From: Rheum nobile
Lineage: Eukaryota > Streptophyta > Magnoliopsida > Caryophyllales > Polygonaceae
DNA length: 64,000 nucleotides
NCBI GenBank assembly: GCA_027886185.1
Contig: WOAB01000040.1
Coordinates: 7,688,001 to 7,752,000, forward strand
Direction of reading: 5' to 3'
The notes beneath the pieces were generated by a model. That model saw only the letters and a program-made list of their open reading frames with translations, had not been told where the DNA came from and searched no databases. The position numbers and the translations under genes were made by a program. Below, in pieces: positions 45,331 through 56,494 of this stretch (position 1 is the stretch's first letter; the number at the start of each line of letters is the position of its first letter).

Positions 45331-46375
45331 CATGCCACCAACAACCTCTCCCATCGGCAACGACACCACCACTCGCGACCCCACCACCACTGGCGGCTCT
45401 ACTCAAACGATCGGCCAGCATTCCCCTGATCCCATGGCTCTTGCTCGTCAACAAGCTCTTCATGTTGCGAGTATCAAAACACATGTCCCCTTCCATCTGG
45501 AGTTCTCCCCTTCCAACTACAACAAATGGCGTGCCCTGTTCCTCGTCACACTTGGGAAATTTTCTCTTCTTTCCCATGTTAACGGATCCTCCTCCTCAAC
45601 TTCCGCTCAGGATGAAACATGGAAGATGCTTGACTTCATCGTCCTCTCCTGTATCTATAGATCCATCTCAACTAACATCCTTGAAAATGTCATGCGAGTA
45701 TCTGCATACACCACTTGGACTACTATCGAGAACTTGCTTCTTGATAATAAGAAGACTCGTGCCATTCACCTTGAATCTGAATTTCGAGGTTTGAACCAAG
45801 GCACACTAACTATCACAGAGTATTGTCAGAAATTGAAGGCCCTTGCAGACAACCTTGTTGATGTCGACCACCCTATTTCTGATGAGACCCTCGTCCTCCA
45901 GACTATCTGAGGGCTCAACACAAAGTTACAAACGATGGATGTCGTCATCCCCTGCAACGGCCATTTCCGTCATTCTTGGAAACCCGCAACATGCTTCTGT
46001 TGGCAGAATCTCTCTGGGACAACACAGTTGAACCGAGCACTGCCTTGGTCGACACTACTCAACCCTCTGCGACGGAGACGACACTGGCTGCCCTACCACC
46101 GCCCAGCCCGCCGGCACCAAATCAGCCTCTGCAAGAACACCACAATAGCCAGTCCAACTACAACGGACGTGGTTGAGGTCGTGGTAGAGGCAGGGGCCGA
46201 GGTCTTGGGCGCGGTAATTTCCAGCAACAACTCATGCAACTTTTTTCTCATCAACAGTTGTGGAACAATCAAAACTAGCACACCAACAGTTGGGGACAAG
46301 GTATTCTCGGCCCACACCCTAACAACAATCAACATCAGCAAGCTATGTATGCTCAACATCAGCAAGGCAATCTGA
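45331..46375 (+). pseudogene. Gag of copia element E, broken
   Basis: An open stretch (45331-45910) contains typical copia gag sequence: FHLEFSPSNYNKWRALFLVT near 45490 and ENVMRVSAYTTWTTIENLL near 45690. A TGA near 45908 and frame shifts follow. The downstream part has a glycine/arginine-rich stretch near 46170-46220 interrupted by a stop. No CCHC knuckle is visible. Confidence 0.82.
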
Positions 46376-47686
46376 CTTGGGATCAACAGGCATTCATTAG
46401 TGCCTTGAACAACATGTCGTTCAATCATAATCAAAGGGACAATTGGTTCATGGATACCGGGGCATCCTCTCACATGACTTCTCAAGCATGTAATCTCTCT
46501 CCTGTATTTAATCGTGGCATTCATACCTCTTCTAAAATCATTCTGGCAAATGGTCTGACTCTTCCCATCACAAAAAATGGCCACACCTACATATCCAAAG
46601 CCCCACCTCTCAAACTCAACAATGTCTTGGTTACTCCCTAACTCATCAAAAATCTCATATCTATTAGAAAATTCAATACTGACAATCAAGTTTCTATTGA
46701 GTTTGAATCCTTTGGTTTTTCTGTGAAGGATCTTCCCACCAAGAAAGAGATCCATCGATGCAATAGTCAAGGGGACCTCTACCCCTTCATCTCCCACCTT
46801 GCGTCAACCGACCGTCCTCCAGTAGCCCTCACGGTTGTCCAAAATAAACCGAGTCTGTGGCACCGTCGTCTCGGTCATCCCGGAGCCAATGTCATCATTC
46901 AGTTAGAGTCTATTCCCTTTCAATAAAGATCATGTTGATCTATGTCAGGCTTGTCAATTAGGAAAACATGTTAGATTGCCATTTGTTTCATCCAGTTCTA
47001 AGTCTACTGTTCCTTTTCAAATTATTCATTATGATTTATGGACATCACCTATTCTAAGTGTTAGTGGATTCAAGTATTATCTTGTGCTTGTTTATGATTA
47101 TACTCAGTATGTATGGACCTTCCTTCTCAAACACAAATCCAAAACACCACAAAAGATAAAAACAATTCCACTCTTATGTCCAAAATCAATACGGCCGCCC
47201 CATACAACAACTCTAACGTGACCATGGGCGCGAGTTCGACAATCATGAACTCCAAAATTTATTTGCTAACAATGGCATTCTGTATTGTTTTTCTTGTCCT
47301 CACACTTCACAACAAAATGGGAAAGCTGAAAGGATGATTCATACTATTAACAATGTCCTATGTACTCTCCTTTTCCAAGGTCAACTTCCCCCACAATTCT
47401 GGGTTGAGTCTCTAAACACTGCTACCTACCTTCTCGATATCCTACCCATCAAAACCCAATCCATGCATACTCCTCATGAGTCACTGTATAATAAAAAACC
47501 TCTCTATTCCCATCTTCGAGTCTTTGGGTGCCTATGCTATCTCAACCTCTCCGCGGTCATGCCCCACAAACTCGCCCCTCAAACCACACCCTGTGTCTTC
47601 CTTGGTTATGCCCTTAATCATAAGGGTTTCCGGTGTCTTGATTTATCAATAGATAAAACTATAATAAGCAGACATGTTTTTTTTTA
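46345..47686 (+). pseudogene. Protease and integrase of copia element E, broken
   Basis: The protease active site WFMDTGASSHMT is near 46445. The pre-integrase motif LWHRRLGHPG is near 46855, and CQACQLGKHVRLPF follows near 46945. The integrase core (HYDLWTSPI near 47030) is in several frames, and the glutamate region is at NGKAERMIHTINN near 47320. The C-terminal part RVFGCLCYLN...FLGYALNHKGFRC is near 47520-47630. Stops and indels interrupt it repeatedly. It ends at 47686 in SRHVFF, where the Mutator-like element begins. Confidence 0.87.
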
Positions 47687-48060
47687 GGGGATTATTTTTT
47701 GCACCCATTTTTTTTTGCGGCGCACCCATTTTTGGGCGCAATCAGGTTGCGCCCAAAAAGCGGATTTTTTTTTCAAAAAAAAAAAACAATTCCTTGGGTG
47801 CAACCTGGTTGCGCCCAAGGTCTAGGGGATTTTTTTTTATTTTTTAAAGATTATTGAACCGGTTTTGGGTCTGAACCGGTTGTTGCGCCCAAAAAAAAAA
47901 AAAAAAATGGGCGCAACTATGTTGCGCCCAGAAAAAGAAAACTTGAATGTCTTGTAGTTATATCTAATTTGGTTATTACTATGGTTATATCCTATAGTTA
48001 TATACTGTGATTATATCTTATAGTTATATCAAATTTGGTTATATCATATAGTTATGGGCA
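47687..48060. repeat. Left terminal inverted repeat region of element F
   Basis: Contains several palindromes of the type GGGCGCAAC...GTTGCGCCC (near 47735, 47798 and 47910) and poly-A/T runs. It is matched in inverted orientation, with much divergence, by about 53950-54305. Confidence 0.65.
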
Positions 48061-48143
48061 AAATTCTGGTGAGGAAGCCCTCTTAGAGAAGGAATAAGGA
48101 TCAAATGGAGTTAATCCAAAGGCTAGATGCTACTTTGTAGGAG

Positions 48144-48690
48144 GTGTGGGCCCCGCGCATGCAATGTCCAAATTCACAAGCATTTGATGACGGTAGCAAC
48201 ATCGTCATTAAACGCGATCCTCTTCCACAGCGGTGTCCGCCACAAATCCGCCTCCTCAGCCGGCGACGCGAATTCTATTTCTCCGGTGCCGGAGGCCGTG
48301 TCGAAGAAAGAGGTGGTACGGTCCATCCTATGCACCAAGCTTTCCCTCCTCCACTCGCACCTCCGGGACCTCTCCGACTACTCCCTTTCTCTCTCCTCCA
48401 ACACTCTATGCCTCGATTTACTCTCCACGGTATCCGCCACTCTCTCCTCCGCCGTCTCTCTCGTCGGCTGCCAGTCCCTTTCTCCCGCCGATGGCAAGCT
48501 CTGAACTCAGAGCGACCTCGATTCTCTATCCGCTCTCCTCGACCGTCACGTTCACGACTCCGAGATCCTCTTCCGCAGTGGTGTCCCCCAGGAATCCGCC
48601 TCCTCAGCCGGCAACGCGAATTCTATTTCTCCGGTGCCGGCGGCCGTCGTTTGGAGGGGGGAGAGAGCTGCCTCAGATTCGCTGTGACGC
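48144..48690 (+). pseudogene. Captured ARM-repeat-protein fragment, copy 1
   Basis: The stretch VVRSILCTKLSLLHSHLRD...SNTLCLDLLSTVSATLSS, followed by TQSDLDSLSALLDRHVHDSE, resembles the N-terminal part of a plant armadillo-repeat protein family. A TGA near 48502 replaces the CGA present in copy 2. The piece SASSAGDANSISPVP occurs twice about 349 bp apart, so this copy includes a partial tandem duplication. The fragment ends in unrelated sequence near 48650. The parent identity is from memory of the family and needs a search. Confidence 0.6.
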
Positions 48691-48899
48691 CGCATTTTGA
48701 AGCCCTTCTTCCAGTCCCCTTATGGGTTCTTCCACAGCTTCCATTTCTTATTACCTTTCCCACCTCCTAATTTCTCCTGAAGGGTACAAAAATCAATCAA
48801 ATGTTAGAAAAACTCAGATAATAAGAAAGAGGGAAAAAAGTGAAAAGTTGAGTATTTTTACAATGAGTTCATCCCTTTCTGCAGGCTTCTTGAAGCGTA

Positions 48900-50450
48900 T
48901 TAATGTCTTAACACTGGTAAGTCAAATACTAATATAAATGCATGAGTAATTGACTGTAAGTGCATAAGTTGGTATGTTTTGGTGCATGAGTTAATAAGTG
49001 AAAGTGCATGAGTTATTTCTTATTGGTGCATGAGTATGTTTGTGAAAGTGCATGAGTTATTTCTTAAGGAGGCGGTACGATTCGAGATTAGGATCATTGT
49101 TGGTGCATGAGTGAGTACTTGTTGGTGCATGAATCATTTTTATGTTGGTGCATAAGAAACTACATAGGTGGGATCCATGACTCAAAAGACTGTGGGTGCA
49201 TGAGCTAATGAATATTGGTGCATGAATGAATGCTTTTTGGTGCATGAGGCATATCTATTGTATCCATCTGTTATTAACTTTTTTTTGTGTATGTGTTATA
49301 GGAGAACATCATCAAGGAAAAGTCCAAGAGGCTAATTTATTAATTTCCAATTTTTGGTATTCGGACTTTTACTTGTGTTGACTCAGTATACTCACTGAAG
49401 GAGAGATTTACCCTATTCATAGAGACAATGCTAGCAACATTTGCTGTTGTCAAGGGTTTTAAGAACAAAAACTACACAGTTAAAAATGTTGATGTGGTAA
49501 TTATCTTACACTCATCTTTTACACCATTTGGGATTATGATATAGGGCAAATGTACTATTATTGTATGTTGGTGCATGGGTATGTTTATAAAAGTGCATGA
49601 GTTATTTATTATTGGTGCATCAGTTAGTAGGTTAAAGTTCATGAGTGATTGTATGTTGGTGCATGAGATAGTGCACAAAAGTGCATGGACCAATGCTTGC
49701 GGGTGCATGAAGTTTATTTGTAGAGTGCATGAACTAGTGGTTCTGGGTGAATCAGTAAGTTAATTTGAAGGAATATTTGTGTGTACATGAGGAGGTGGCT
49801 ATATGTGCATGATAACTACATTAATGTGCATGAGTCATTGTTTGTTGGTGCATGAGTTAATATGTAAAAGTGTATGATTTATTATGTGTTGGAACATGGA
49901 ACGAAATTAGTGATTTTATATTGGTGCATGGGTAGTATGTGGAAAGTGCATGAGTCACTGTATTTTGGTGCATGAGTGAGTATATATAAGTGCATTACTT
50001 AATATCTGAAAGTGCATGGGTATGTTTATAAAAGTGCATGAGTTATTTATTATTGGTGCATCAGTTAGTAGGTTAAAGTTCATGAGTGATCGTATGTTGG
50101 TGCATGAGACAATGCACAAAAGTGCATGGACCAATGCTTGCAGGTGCATGAAGTTTATTTGTAGAGTGCATGAACTAGTGGTTCTGGGTGAATCAGTAAG
50201 TTAATTTGAAGTAATATTTGTGTGTGCATGAGGGGGTGGCTATATGTGCATGATAACTGCATTAATGTACATGAGTCATTGTTTGTTGGTGCATGAATTA
50301 ATATGTAAAAGTGTATGATTTATTATGTGTTGGAACATGGAACAGAATTAGTGATTTTGTATTGGTGCATGGGTAGTATGTGGAAAGTGCATGAGTCATT
50401 GTATTTTGGTACATGAGTGAGTATATATAAGTGCATTACTTAATATCTGA
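48900..50450. repeat. GTGCATGAG repeat region with 441-bp higher-order repeat
   Basis: Dozens of GTGCATGAG-like 9-mers are spaced roughly 20-35 bp apart. On top of this, about 441 bp are duplicated in tandem: 49570-49990 matches 50011-50440, e.g. GTTTATAAAAGTGCATGAG at both. 49270-49510 interrupts the pattern with ordinary sequence. Confidence 0.85.
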
Positions 50451-50472
50451 ATACATAGAAATTTTGAACCAC

Positions 50473-50709
50473 CTAATTAACATATTGAGTACAAGTCGTG
50501 ATGTTGTTTCCCGACCTTTTACAAATAGTACATAATCTTGTCTTCTTCCTGGAATTTTTCATTCCAACCTCTTGGCCACTTCTAATGCGCATCTTCCTGA
50601 ACTTGTTCTTTGCCATTTCAGAAGGATGAACATTCACTTGATCCGATAACGGGCCTATAGATTTCTCAAACTTATAGTTGAAAATTCTCACATTGCAAAC
50701 ATAATACAT
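50473..50709 (-). pseudogene. C-terminal exon of a FAR1/MULE-type transposase-like protein
   Basis: A 78-residue minus ORF ends in KNSRKKTRLCTICKRSGNNI...TC, a CxxC-x-H-x-C type zinc knuckle as found at the ends of FAR1/FHY3-related and MULE transposases (here N replaces H). The preceding sequence is basic. It may be a remnant of the element's own transposase. No catalytic domain is nearby. Confidence 0.45.
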
Positions 50710-50913
50710 AAAATTAACACTACAAACGTAGGTTTACAGGTCTATCAACACTTTTCTGGATTTTCTTATAATAGTCCGTTTCTCAGTACAATTGAATTCC
50801 TTAATTAGGTCTTCAATCTGTATGAAACAACTTTCAGATGAGAAATTAGGAAGAGAAGCTTCATGTAACTACAGCTTTCAGATGAGAAATTAGGAGAGAG
50901 AAAGGGAGTAATC

Positions 50914-51369
50914 GTGAAAGTGGTACGGTCCATCCTCTGCACCAAGCTTTCCCTCCTCTACTCGCACCTCCGGGACCTCTCCGACTACTCCTTTTCTCTC
51001 TCCTCCAACACTCTCTGCCTCGATTTACTCTCCATGGTATCCGCCACTCTCTCCTCCGCTGTCTCTCTCGCCGGCTGCCAGTCCCTTTCTCCCGCCGATG
51101 GCATGCTCCGAACTCAGAGCGACCTCGATTCTCTATCCGCTCTCCTCGACCGTCACATTTGCGACTCCGAGATCCTCTTCCGCAGCGGTGTCCTCCAGGA
51201 ATCCGCCTCCTCAGCCGGCGACGCGAATTCTATTTCTCCGGTGCCGGCGGCCGTGTCGAAGAAAGAGGCGGTGCGATTCGAGATTAGGAATCTTCTTACC
51301 AAGCTGCAGATTGGAGCTCCGGAGTCGAAGGCGTCGGCGATGGACTTCTTGCTAGGACTGTTGCCATGA
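50914..51369 (+). pseudogene. Captured ARM-repeat-protein fragment, copy 2
   Basis: Open for 151 residues and without the TGA of copy 1. It reads VVRSILCTKLSLLYSHLRD, then SALLDRHICDSEILFRSGV and EIRNLLTKLQIGAPESKASA, up to a stop at 51367. It lacks later ARM repeats, so it can encode only the leading part of the parent protein. GC content is much higher than in the flanks. An internal ATG at 50914 is not the natural start. Confidence 0.62.
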
Positions 51370-51449
51370 TTAGATGGAGAGGGAAAAGAAGGAGCGAGCA
51401 GGATTCATCCTCATTCCTGCCCTAATCAGGCATCCTCACTTGATCTTTT

Positions 51450-52260
51450 TCCTAGAGTTATATACTATGATTATATCTTATAGTTGGGCACAACCATAGT
51501 ATATAACTATATGATATAATATAGGATATAATCATAGTATATAATTATGGAATATAACTATAAGATATAATCATAGTATATAATTATAGGATATAACCAT
51601 AGTATATAACTATAGAATATAATATAGTATATAACCATAGTATATAACTATATAATATAACCATAAGATATAATCATAATATATAACTATAGAATATAAC
51701 GATATGATATAACCAAATTGGATATAATTCATATAACTATAAGATATAATCATTCTATATAACTATATGATATAACCATAGTATACCTATATGATATAAT
51801 CATAGTATATAACTATGGAATATAACCATAAGATATAATCATAGTATATAATTATAAGATATAACCATAGTATATAACTATAGAATATAACCGTAGTATA
51901 TGACCATAAGACATAACCAAATTGGATATAACCATAGTTATATGTGATTTTCGAAGGATATAATCATAGTATATAACTATGGGATATAACGATATGATAT
52001 AACCAAATTGGATATAACTATAAGATATAGTCATAGTATATAACTATAGGATATAACAATAGTATATAACTATATGATATAATATAGGATATAACCATAG
52101 TATATAACTATAGCATATAACCATAAGATATAATCATAGTATATAACTATAGAATATAACGATATGATATAACCAAATTGGATATAAGTCATATAACAAT
52201 AAGATATAATCATTGTATATAACTATATGATATAACCATAGTATATAACGATTATATTTT
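51450..52260. repeat. AT-rich tandem repeats (ATATAACTATAG/ATAACCATAGT), block 1
   Basis: Irregular units of about 20-25 bp built from TATAACTATAGGATATAACC-like words. A related block at 53240-53720 and the segment 47950-48060 (inverted) belong to the same family. Confidence 0.85.
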
Positions 52261-52289
52261 ATACATTAAACTCTATTTTATGGACTAAA

Positions 52290-53240
52290 CCCCAAAACCT
52301 AACCATAAATCCTAAAAACACTAGAAACCAATTGGACGCAACTTGGTTGTGCCCAAAAACCCTAAGCCTTAAACCACAAACCCTAAATCCCAAAACCTAA
52401 CCCTAAACCCTAAAAAACACTAGAAATCCCTTGGATGCAACTAGGTTGCGCCCATAGTTCAGGATGCAATATAGTTGCGCCTAAAGGGTGTGTGAGGATT
52501 GTTTCAGGGTTTAGAGGTTTAAGGGTTTAGGGTTTATACTCAAATGGACGAAACCCTCAAACCCCGAAACCTAACCATAAACCCTAAAAAAATACTAGAA
52601 ACCCCTTGGACGCAACCTGATTGCGCCCAAAAACCCTAAACCTTAAATCTCAAACCCTAAAAAAACACTAGAAACCTTGGGCGCAACCTAGTTGCGCCCA
52701 TAGTTCTGGACGCAATCTAGTTGCGCCCAAAGGGTGTGTGGGGATTGTTTTAGGTTTTTTAGGGTTTATACTCTAATGGACGAAAACCCCAAATCCTAAA
52801 TTCCAAAACCTAACCATAAACCCTATAAAATACTAGAATCCCTTTGGATACAACGTGGTTGCGCCCAAAAACCCTAAACACCAAAACCTAACCCTAAACC
52901 CTAAAAAACACTAGAAACCCTTGGGCGCAACCTAGATGCGCCCATAGTTCTGGACGCAATCTAGTTGCGCCCAAAGGGTGTGTGGGGATTGTTTTAGGTT
53001 TTTTAGGGTTTGTACTCTAATGGACGAAAATCCCAAATCCTAAATTCCAAAATCTAACCATAAACCCTACAAAATACTAGAATCCCTTTGGACGCAATCT
53101 GGTTGCGCCCAAAAACCCTAAACCCCAAAACCTAAAAAAACACTAGAAACCCTTGGGCGCAACCTAGATGCGCTCATAGTTCTGGACGCAATCTAGTTGC
53201 GCCCAAAGGGTGTGTGGGGATTGTTTTAGGTTTTTTAGGG
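52290..53240. repeat. Tandem repeats with AAACCCTA runs and GGGCGCAAC palindromes
   Basis: About four units of 231-242 bp, each with AAACCCTAAA words (plant telomere-like), a GGGCGCAACCTAGTTGCGCC palindrome, GGTGTGTGGGGATTG and TTTTTTAGGGTTT. TGGACGCAATCTAGTTGCGC begins near 52709, 52951 and 53182. The palindromes resemble those in the element F termini. Confidence 0.85.
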
Positions 53241-53720
53241 TTTAGGGGTTTAGGGTATAAGATATAATCATAGTATATAACTATTAGATATAACGATATG
53301 ATATAACCAATTGGATATAACTATAATATATAATCATAGTATATAATATATGATATAATCATAGTATATAACTATAGAATATAACCATAGTATATAACGA
53401 TATGATATAACCAAATTGGATATAACAATAAGATATAATCATAGTATATAACTATAGGATATAAACATAGTATATCTATATGATATAATATAAGATATAA
53501 TCATAGTATATAACTATAGGATATAAACATAGTATATCTATATATATGATATAATATAAGATATAATCATAGTATATAACTATAGAATATAACCATAAGA
53601 AATAATCATAGTATATAATTATAATATATAACCATAGTATATAAGTATATAACTATAGAATATAACCGTAGTATATGACCATAAGACATAACCAAATTGG
53701 ATATAACCATAGTTATATGT
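53240..53720. repeat. AT-rich tandem repeats, block 2
   Basis: Same word family as 51450-52260. The ORFs seen across it on the minus strand are low-complexity artefacts. Confidence 0.85.
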
Positions 53721-53949
53721 AATTTTCGAGAATAATAATAATAGACATTTAATAACAAACGAATTAGTGGAGAAAAATACATGAATTCTGGATGAATAAA
53801 AGTATATTGAAACCTCATGATACAAACAAATTTATTGTCATGTAACCCAGGTTACTTGAAAACGTCTATTACTATTGTCAAATACAAACAAATGTACAAA
53901 TCTACTAGGTATTTGAATTTCCAAATCATATAAAATATCAAGATAGATA

Positions 53950-54305
53950 TAATGGGATGAGTATGTAGTAAATTTATTTTAAATATAAAATAAATTTGTT
54001 GATTTAAATACAAGCGTGGGCGCTATGTAGTGTAGCGTCCAATTTTTTAATTTTTTTTGTTTTAAAAAAAATTTAATTTTTTTTTTTTCGGCGCAATGAG
54101 GTGATCCGGATTTTTTTATTTATTATTTTTAAAAAAAAATCGGTCATGAACCGGGTTGTTAAAAAACTCGATTCATTCATTTGGGGGCAACCAAGTTGCG
54201 CCCAAAGAATTGTTTTTTTTTTTGGAAAAAAAAAACATTCACTTTGGATAGAATTTTGTTATCAGGTTGCACCGCAAAAAAATACGGGTGCGAACATTCT
54301 ACTCG
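53950..54305. repeat. Right terminal inverted repeat region of element F
   Basis: Inverted and diverged counterpart of 47687-48060. It shares GCACCC near the end, the poly-A/T runs, AACAATTCNTTGGGNGCAAC and a palindrome GGGGGCAACCAAGTTGCGCC near 54184. Confidence 0.65.
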
Positions 54306-56270
54306 TTTTTTATGAGTCTAAATTTCCCTACCCCACAAAAAATTGCCAAACCGAACCACCACAAATTAATCTTGACCAGCTCACTTTAGAAATAAATTCG
54401 TACCCAAAAATACCCATTCAAACTGGCCCCACAATCCTACCCAATCCCACGGCTTCACACTCCCCAGCCGGCCCAAATACTACTCCCCCCCAAGTAATTA
54501 TCTTCCATCAGATAATTCACCAACAACCCCCATAACAACCTCCCCCCAAAATCTATCCTTATCCCCTCAAACAATATCCCCTCATAACAACCCTCAAAAT
54601 CCGATCCACATCCCCACCTGTTCCCACCATCTCCCCTGCCTCCCACAATCTCGCTCCCGCTCTACCAAACACCGTTCCCAGCCAAACCGAAAATACGCAC
54701 AACATTTGCACTCGGCTCAAGGTCGGCATTACCAAGCCAAAACCAATCTTTAACCTCACAGCCTCCATCTCTCCCCTTCCCTCATCCCACAAGAAAGCCA
54801 TCTATGACCCACAATGATTCCAAGCCATGTAAAAAGAGTTTGATGCCTTGATTAATAACAACACTTGGGACCTTGTTTCGAGACCAAAGCATGCTAATAT
54901 TGTGACATGCAAATGGCTATACAGACAAATTTGGGGAAGATGACATACTAGCAAGATACAAGGCCCAATGGTTGGCTCGAGGCTACTCACAGCAACAAGG
55001 CATTGATTTTAATGAGACCTTCTCTCCGGTGGTCAAATCCGCTATTGTTCGAATAGTCCCGACTCTTGCATTGTCTCAAAATTGGCCCATTCATTAACTT
55101 GATGTCAATAATGCCTTCTTGTATGGAAATTTAGATGAGTTGGTCTATTGTCAGTAACCATCTGGTTTCATGAGTTCAAAATTCCTAGATCATGTTTGCA
55201 AATTAAATAAGGCTTTGTATGGTCTAAAGCAGGCTCCCCGGGCCTGGTTTCAACGCTTTGCTTCCCATTTGATTCATCTAGGTTTCCGAGCAAGCAAGTT
55301 TGATGCATCTCTATTTGTCTATGCTGCCAACAACAATTACGCCCACCTCCTTGTCTATGTGGACGACATTATCCTGACAGCGTCTTCGACTGCTTTCCTC
55401 TAGCAGGTAATTCGAGCACCAAACACTGAATTTTCTATGACTGATTTTGGTGGCTTGCACTACTTCTTGGGCATTTCGGTCACCAGGACCAATACCGGGC
55501 TTCATCTCAGTCAAGAACGCTATGCTCATGAGATCCTGCACAAGGCCAGAATGTCAGACTTAACCCGACCCGTACTCCAGTCGACACGAACCCAAAGCTG
55601 GGTAATGCCGCCAGTGCTCCTAATCTGAATCCAACCGAGTATCGCTCCTTGGCGGGTGCCTTGTAGTATCTTACTTTCACTCATTCTGATATCATCTATG
55701 TTGTTCAACAGTGTTGCCTTCACATGCATGATCCCAGGGAAGGTCACTTTCAGGCACTGAAACGAATACTCAGATATGTTAAAGGTACTGCTTCTTTGGG
55801 TCTCAGTCTTTATTCAGGCAAAGCATATAAGATTACTGCTTATTCAGATGTAGATTGGGCTGGTTGTCCTGACTCTAGACGATCAACATCCGGGTACTGC
55901 TTATCTATTGAGGACAATTTGGTGTCCTGGTCCTCCAAACGGCAGTCCACTGTACCCCGATCTAGTGTTGAAGCTAAGTATCGTGCAGTTGCAAATGTTG
56001 TCGATGATTCCTGCTGGTTATGAAGTTTGCTCAATGAATTGAACTCCCTAGTCACACGTGCAACAATTGTCTTCTGTGACAATGTTAGTGCAGTCTACCT
56101 TTCCTCTAATCCGGTTTAGCATCAACGGACCAAGCATATAGAGATCGACATTCACTTTGTCCATGAAAAGGTAGCTTTGGGGAGTGTTGAGTGCTCCATG
56201 TGCCATCCACGCATCAGTTTGCAGACATTCTGACTAAAGCGTTGCCATCACCTCTATTCCTAGATTTCAG
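54306..56270 (+). pseudogene. RT and RNase H of copia element E, broken
   Basis: It resumes the copia frame after element F. RT motifs: DLVSRPKHANIVTCKWLY near 54870, ARGYSQQQGIDFNETFSPVV near 54975, LDVNNAFLYG near 55100, LNKALYGLKQAPRAWF near 55205 and LLVYVDDIIL near 55350. RNase H: AYSDVDWAGCPDSRRSTSGY near 55840, SSVEAKYRA near 55965, CDNVSAVYLSSNP near 56080. Stops and frame shifts are frequent (e.g. near 54817, 55096 and 55401), so it is inactive. Confidence 0.88.
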
Positions 56271-56315
56271 ATCAGTCTATGCGTTCACGAACCTCACCAT
56301 TCGACCGCGGGAGAC

Positions 56316-56437
56316 TGTTAGATAATTTAGGAATATATATTATTGTATTAATCTTTATTTATAAATATCTTTGTAACTCTATATAAACCCTATCAATAAT
56401 ACCAGACAACCCAAGTGGGATTTCACATTCTCTCATC
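56316..56437 (+). repeat. 3' LTR of copia element E
   Basis: About 122 bp, matching 45130-45251 with several substitutions. It is preceded by a purine stretch CGCGGGAGAC. Its terminal bases read TC instead of CA. Confidence 0.85.
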
Positions 56438-56494
56438 CTTCTAGAGAAATTTTACTTACACCTCTACTTTATTAAAAGGAAATTAATATATGCT

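Larger units (their letters stand above)
47687..54305. mobile_element. Mutator-like element F with captured gene fragments
   Basis: Inserted in the copia coding sequence: before it SRHVFF, after it YESKFPYP, which are normally continuous. Ends are degenerate inverted repeats: GGGGATTATTTTTTGCACCC at the left and, inverted, CGAGTAGAATGTTCGCACCC at the right. The similarity continues for several hundred bp. The T-run plus A at 47678-47686 and TTTTTTA at 54306-54312 fit a 9-bp duplication that lost two T. Interior: captured ARM-type exons, a FAR1/MULE-like zinc-finger tail and tandem arrays. Confidence 0.72.
45130..56437 (+). mobile_element. Ty1/copia element E (short LTRs), split by a Mutator-like element
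   Basis: Two LTRs of about 122 bp (45130-45251 and 56316-56437) enclose gag, protease, integrase, RT and RNase H in copia order on the + strand. Integrase and RT are separated by a 6.6-kb insertion at 47687-54305. Short LTRs would fit the Ale/Retrofit lineage, but lineage is only a guess. Flanking 5 bp (ACAAG and CTTCT) do not match, so no target-site duplication can be shown. Confidence 0.88.

Noticed and set aside
49057..50204. ORFs with recurring CTH/SCTN residues on the minus strand and HELV residues on the plus strand
   Set aside because: They come from the GTGCATGAG repeats read in different frames.
48900..53240. CRISPR-like regularly spaced repeats
   Set aside because: Spacing is irregular, spacers are not unique, and the DNA is a plant nuclear transposon. 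These are tandem and interspersed repeats.
51852..53825. Minus-strand ORFs of 60-70 residues rich in I, Y and S
   Set aside because: They are translations of low-complexity AT repeats.
45125..56442. A 5-bp target-site duplication for copia element E
   Set aside because: The flanking bases ACAAG and CTTCT do not match, and the last bases of the 3' LTR are mutated, so none can be claimed.
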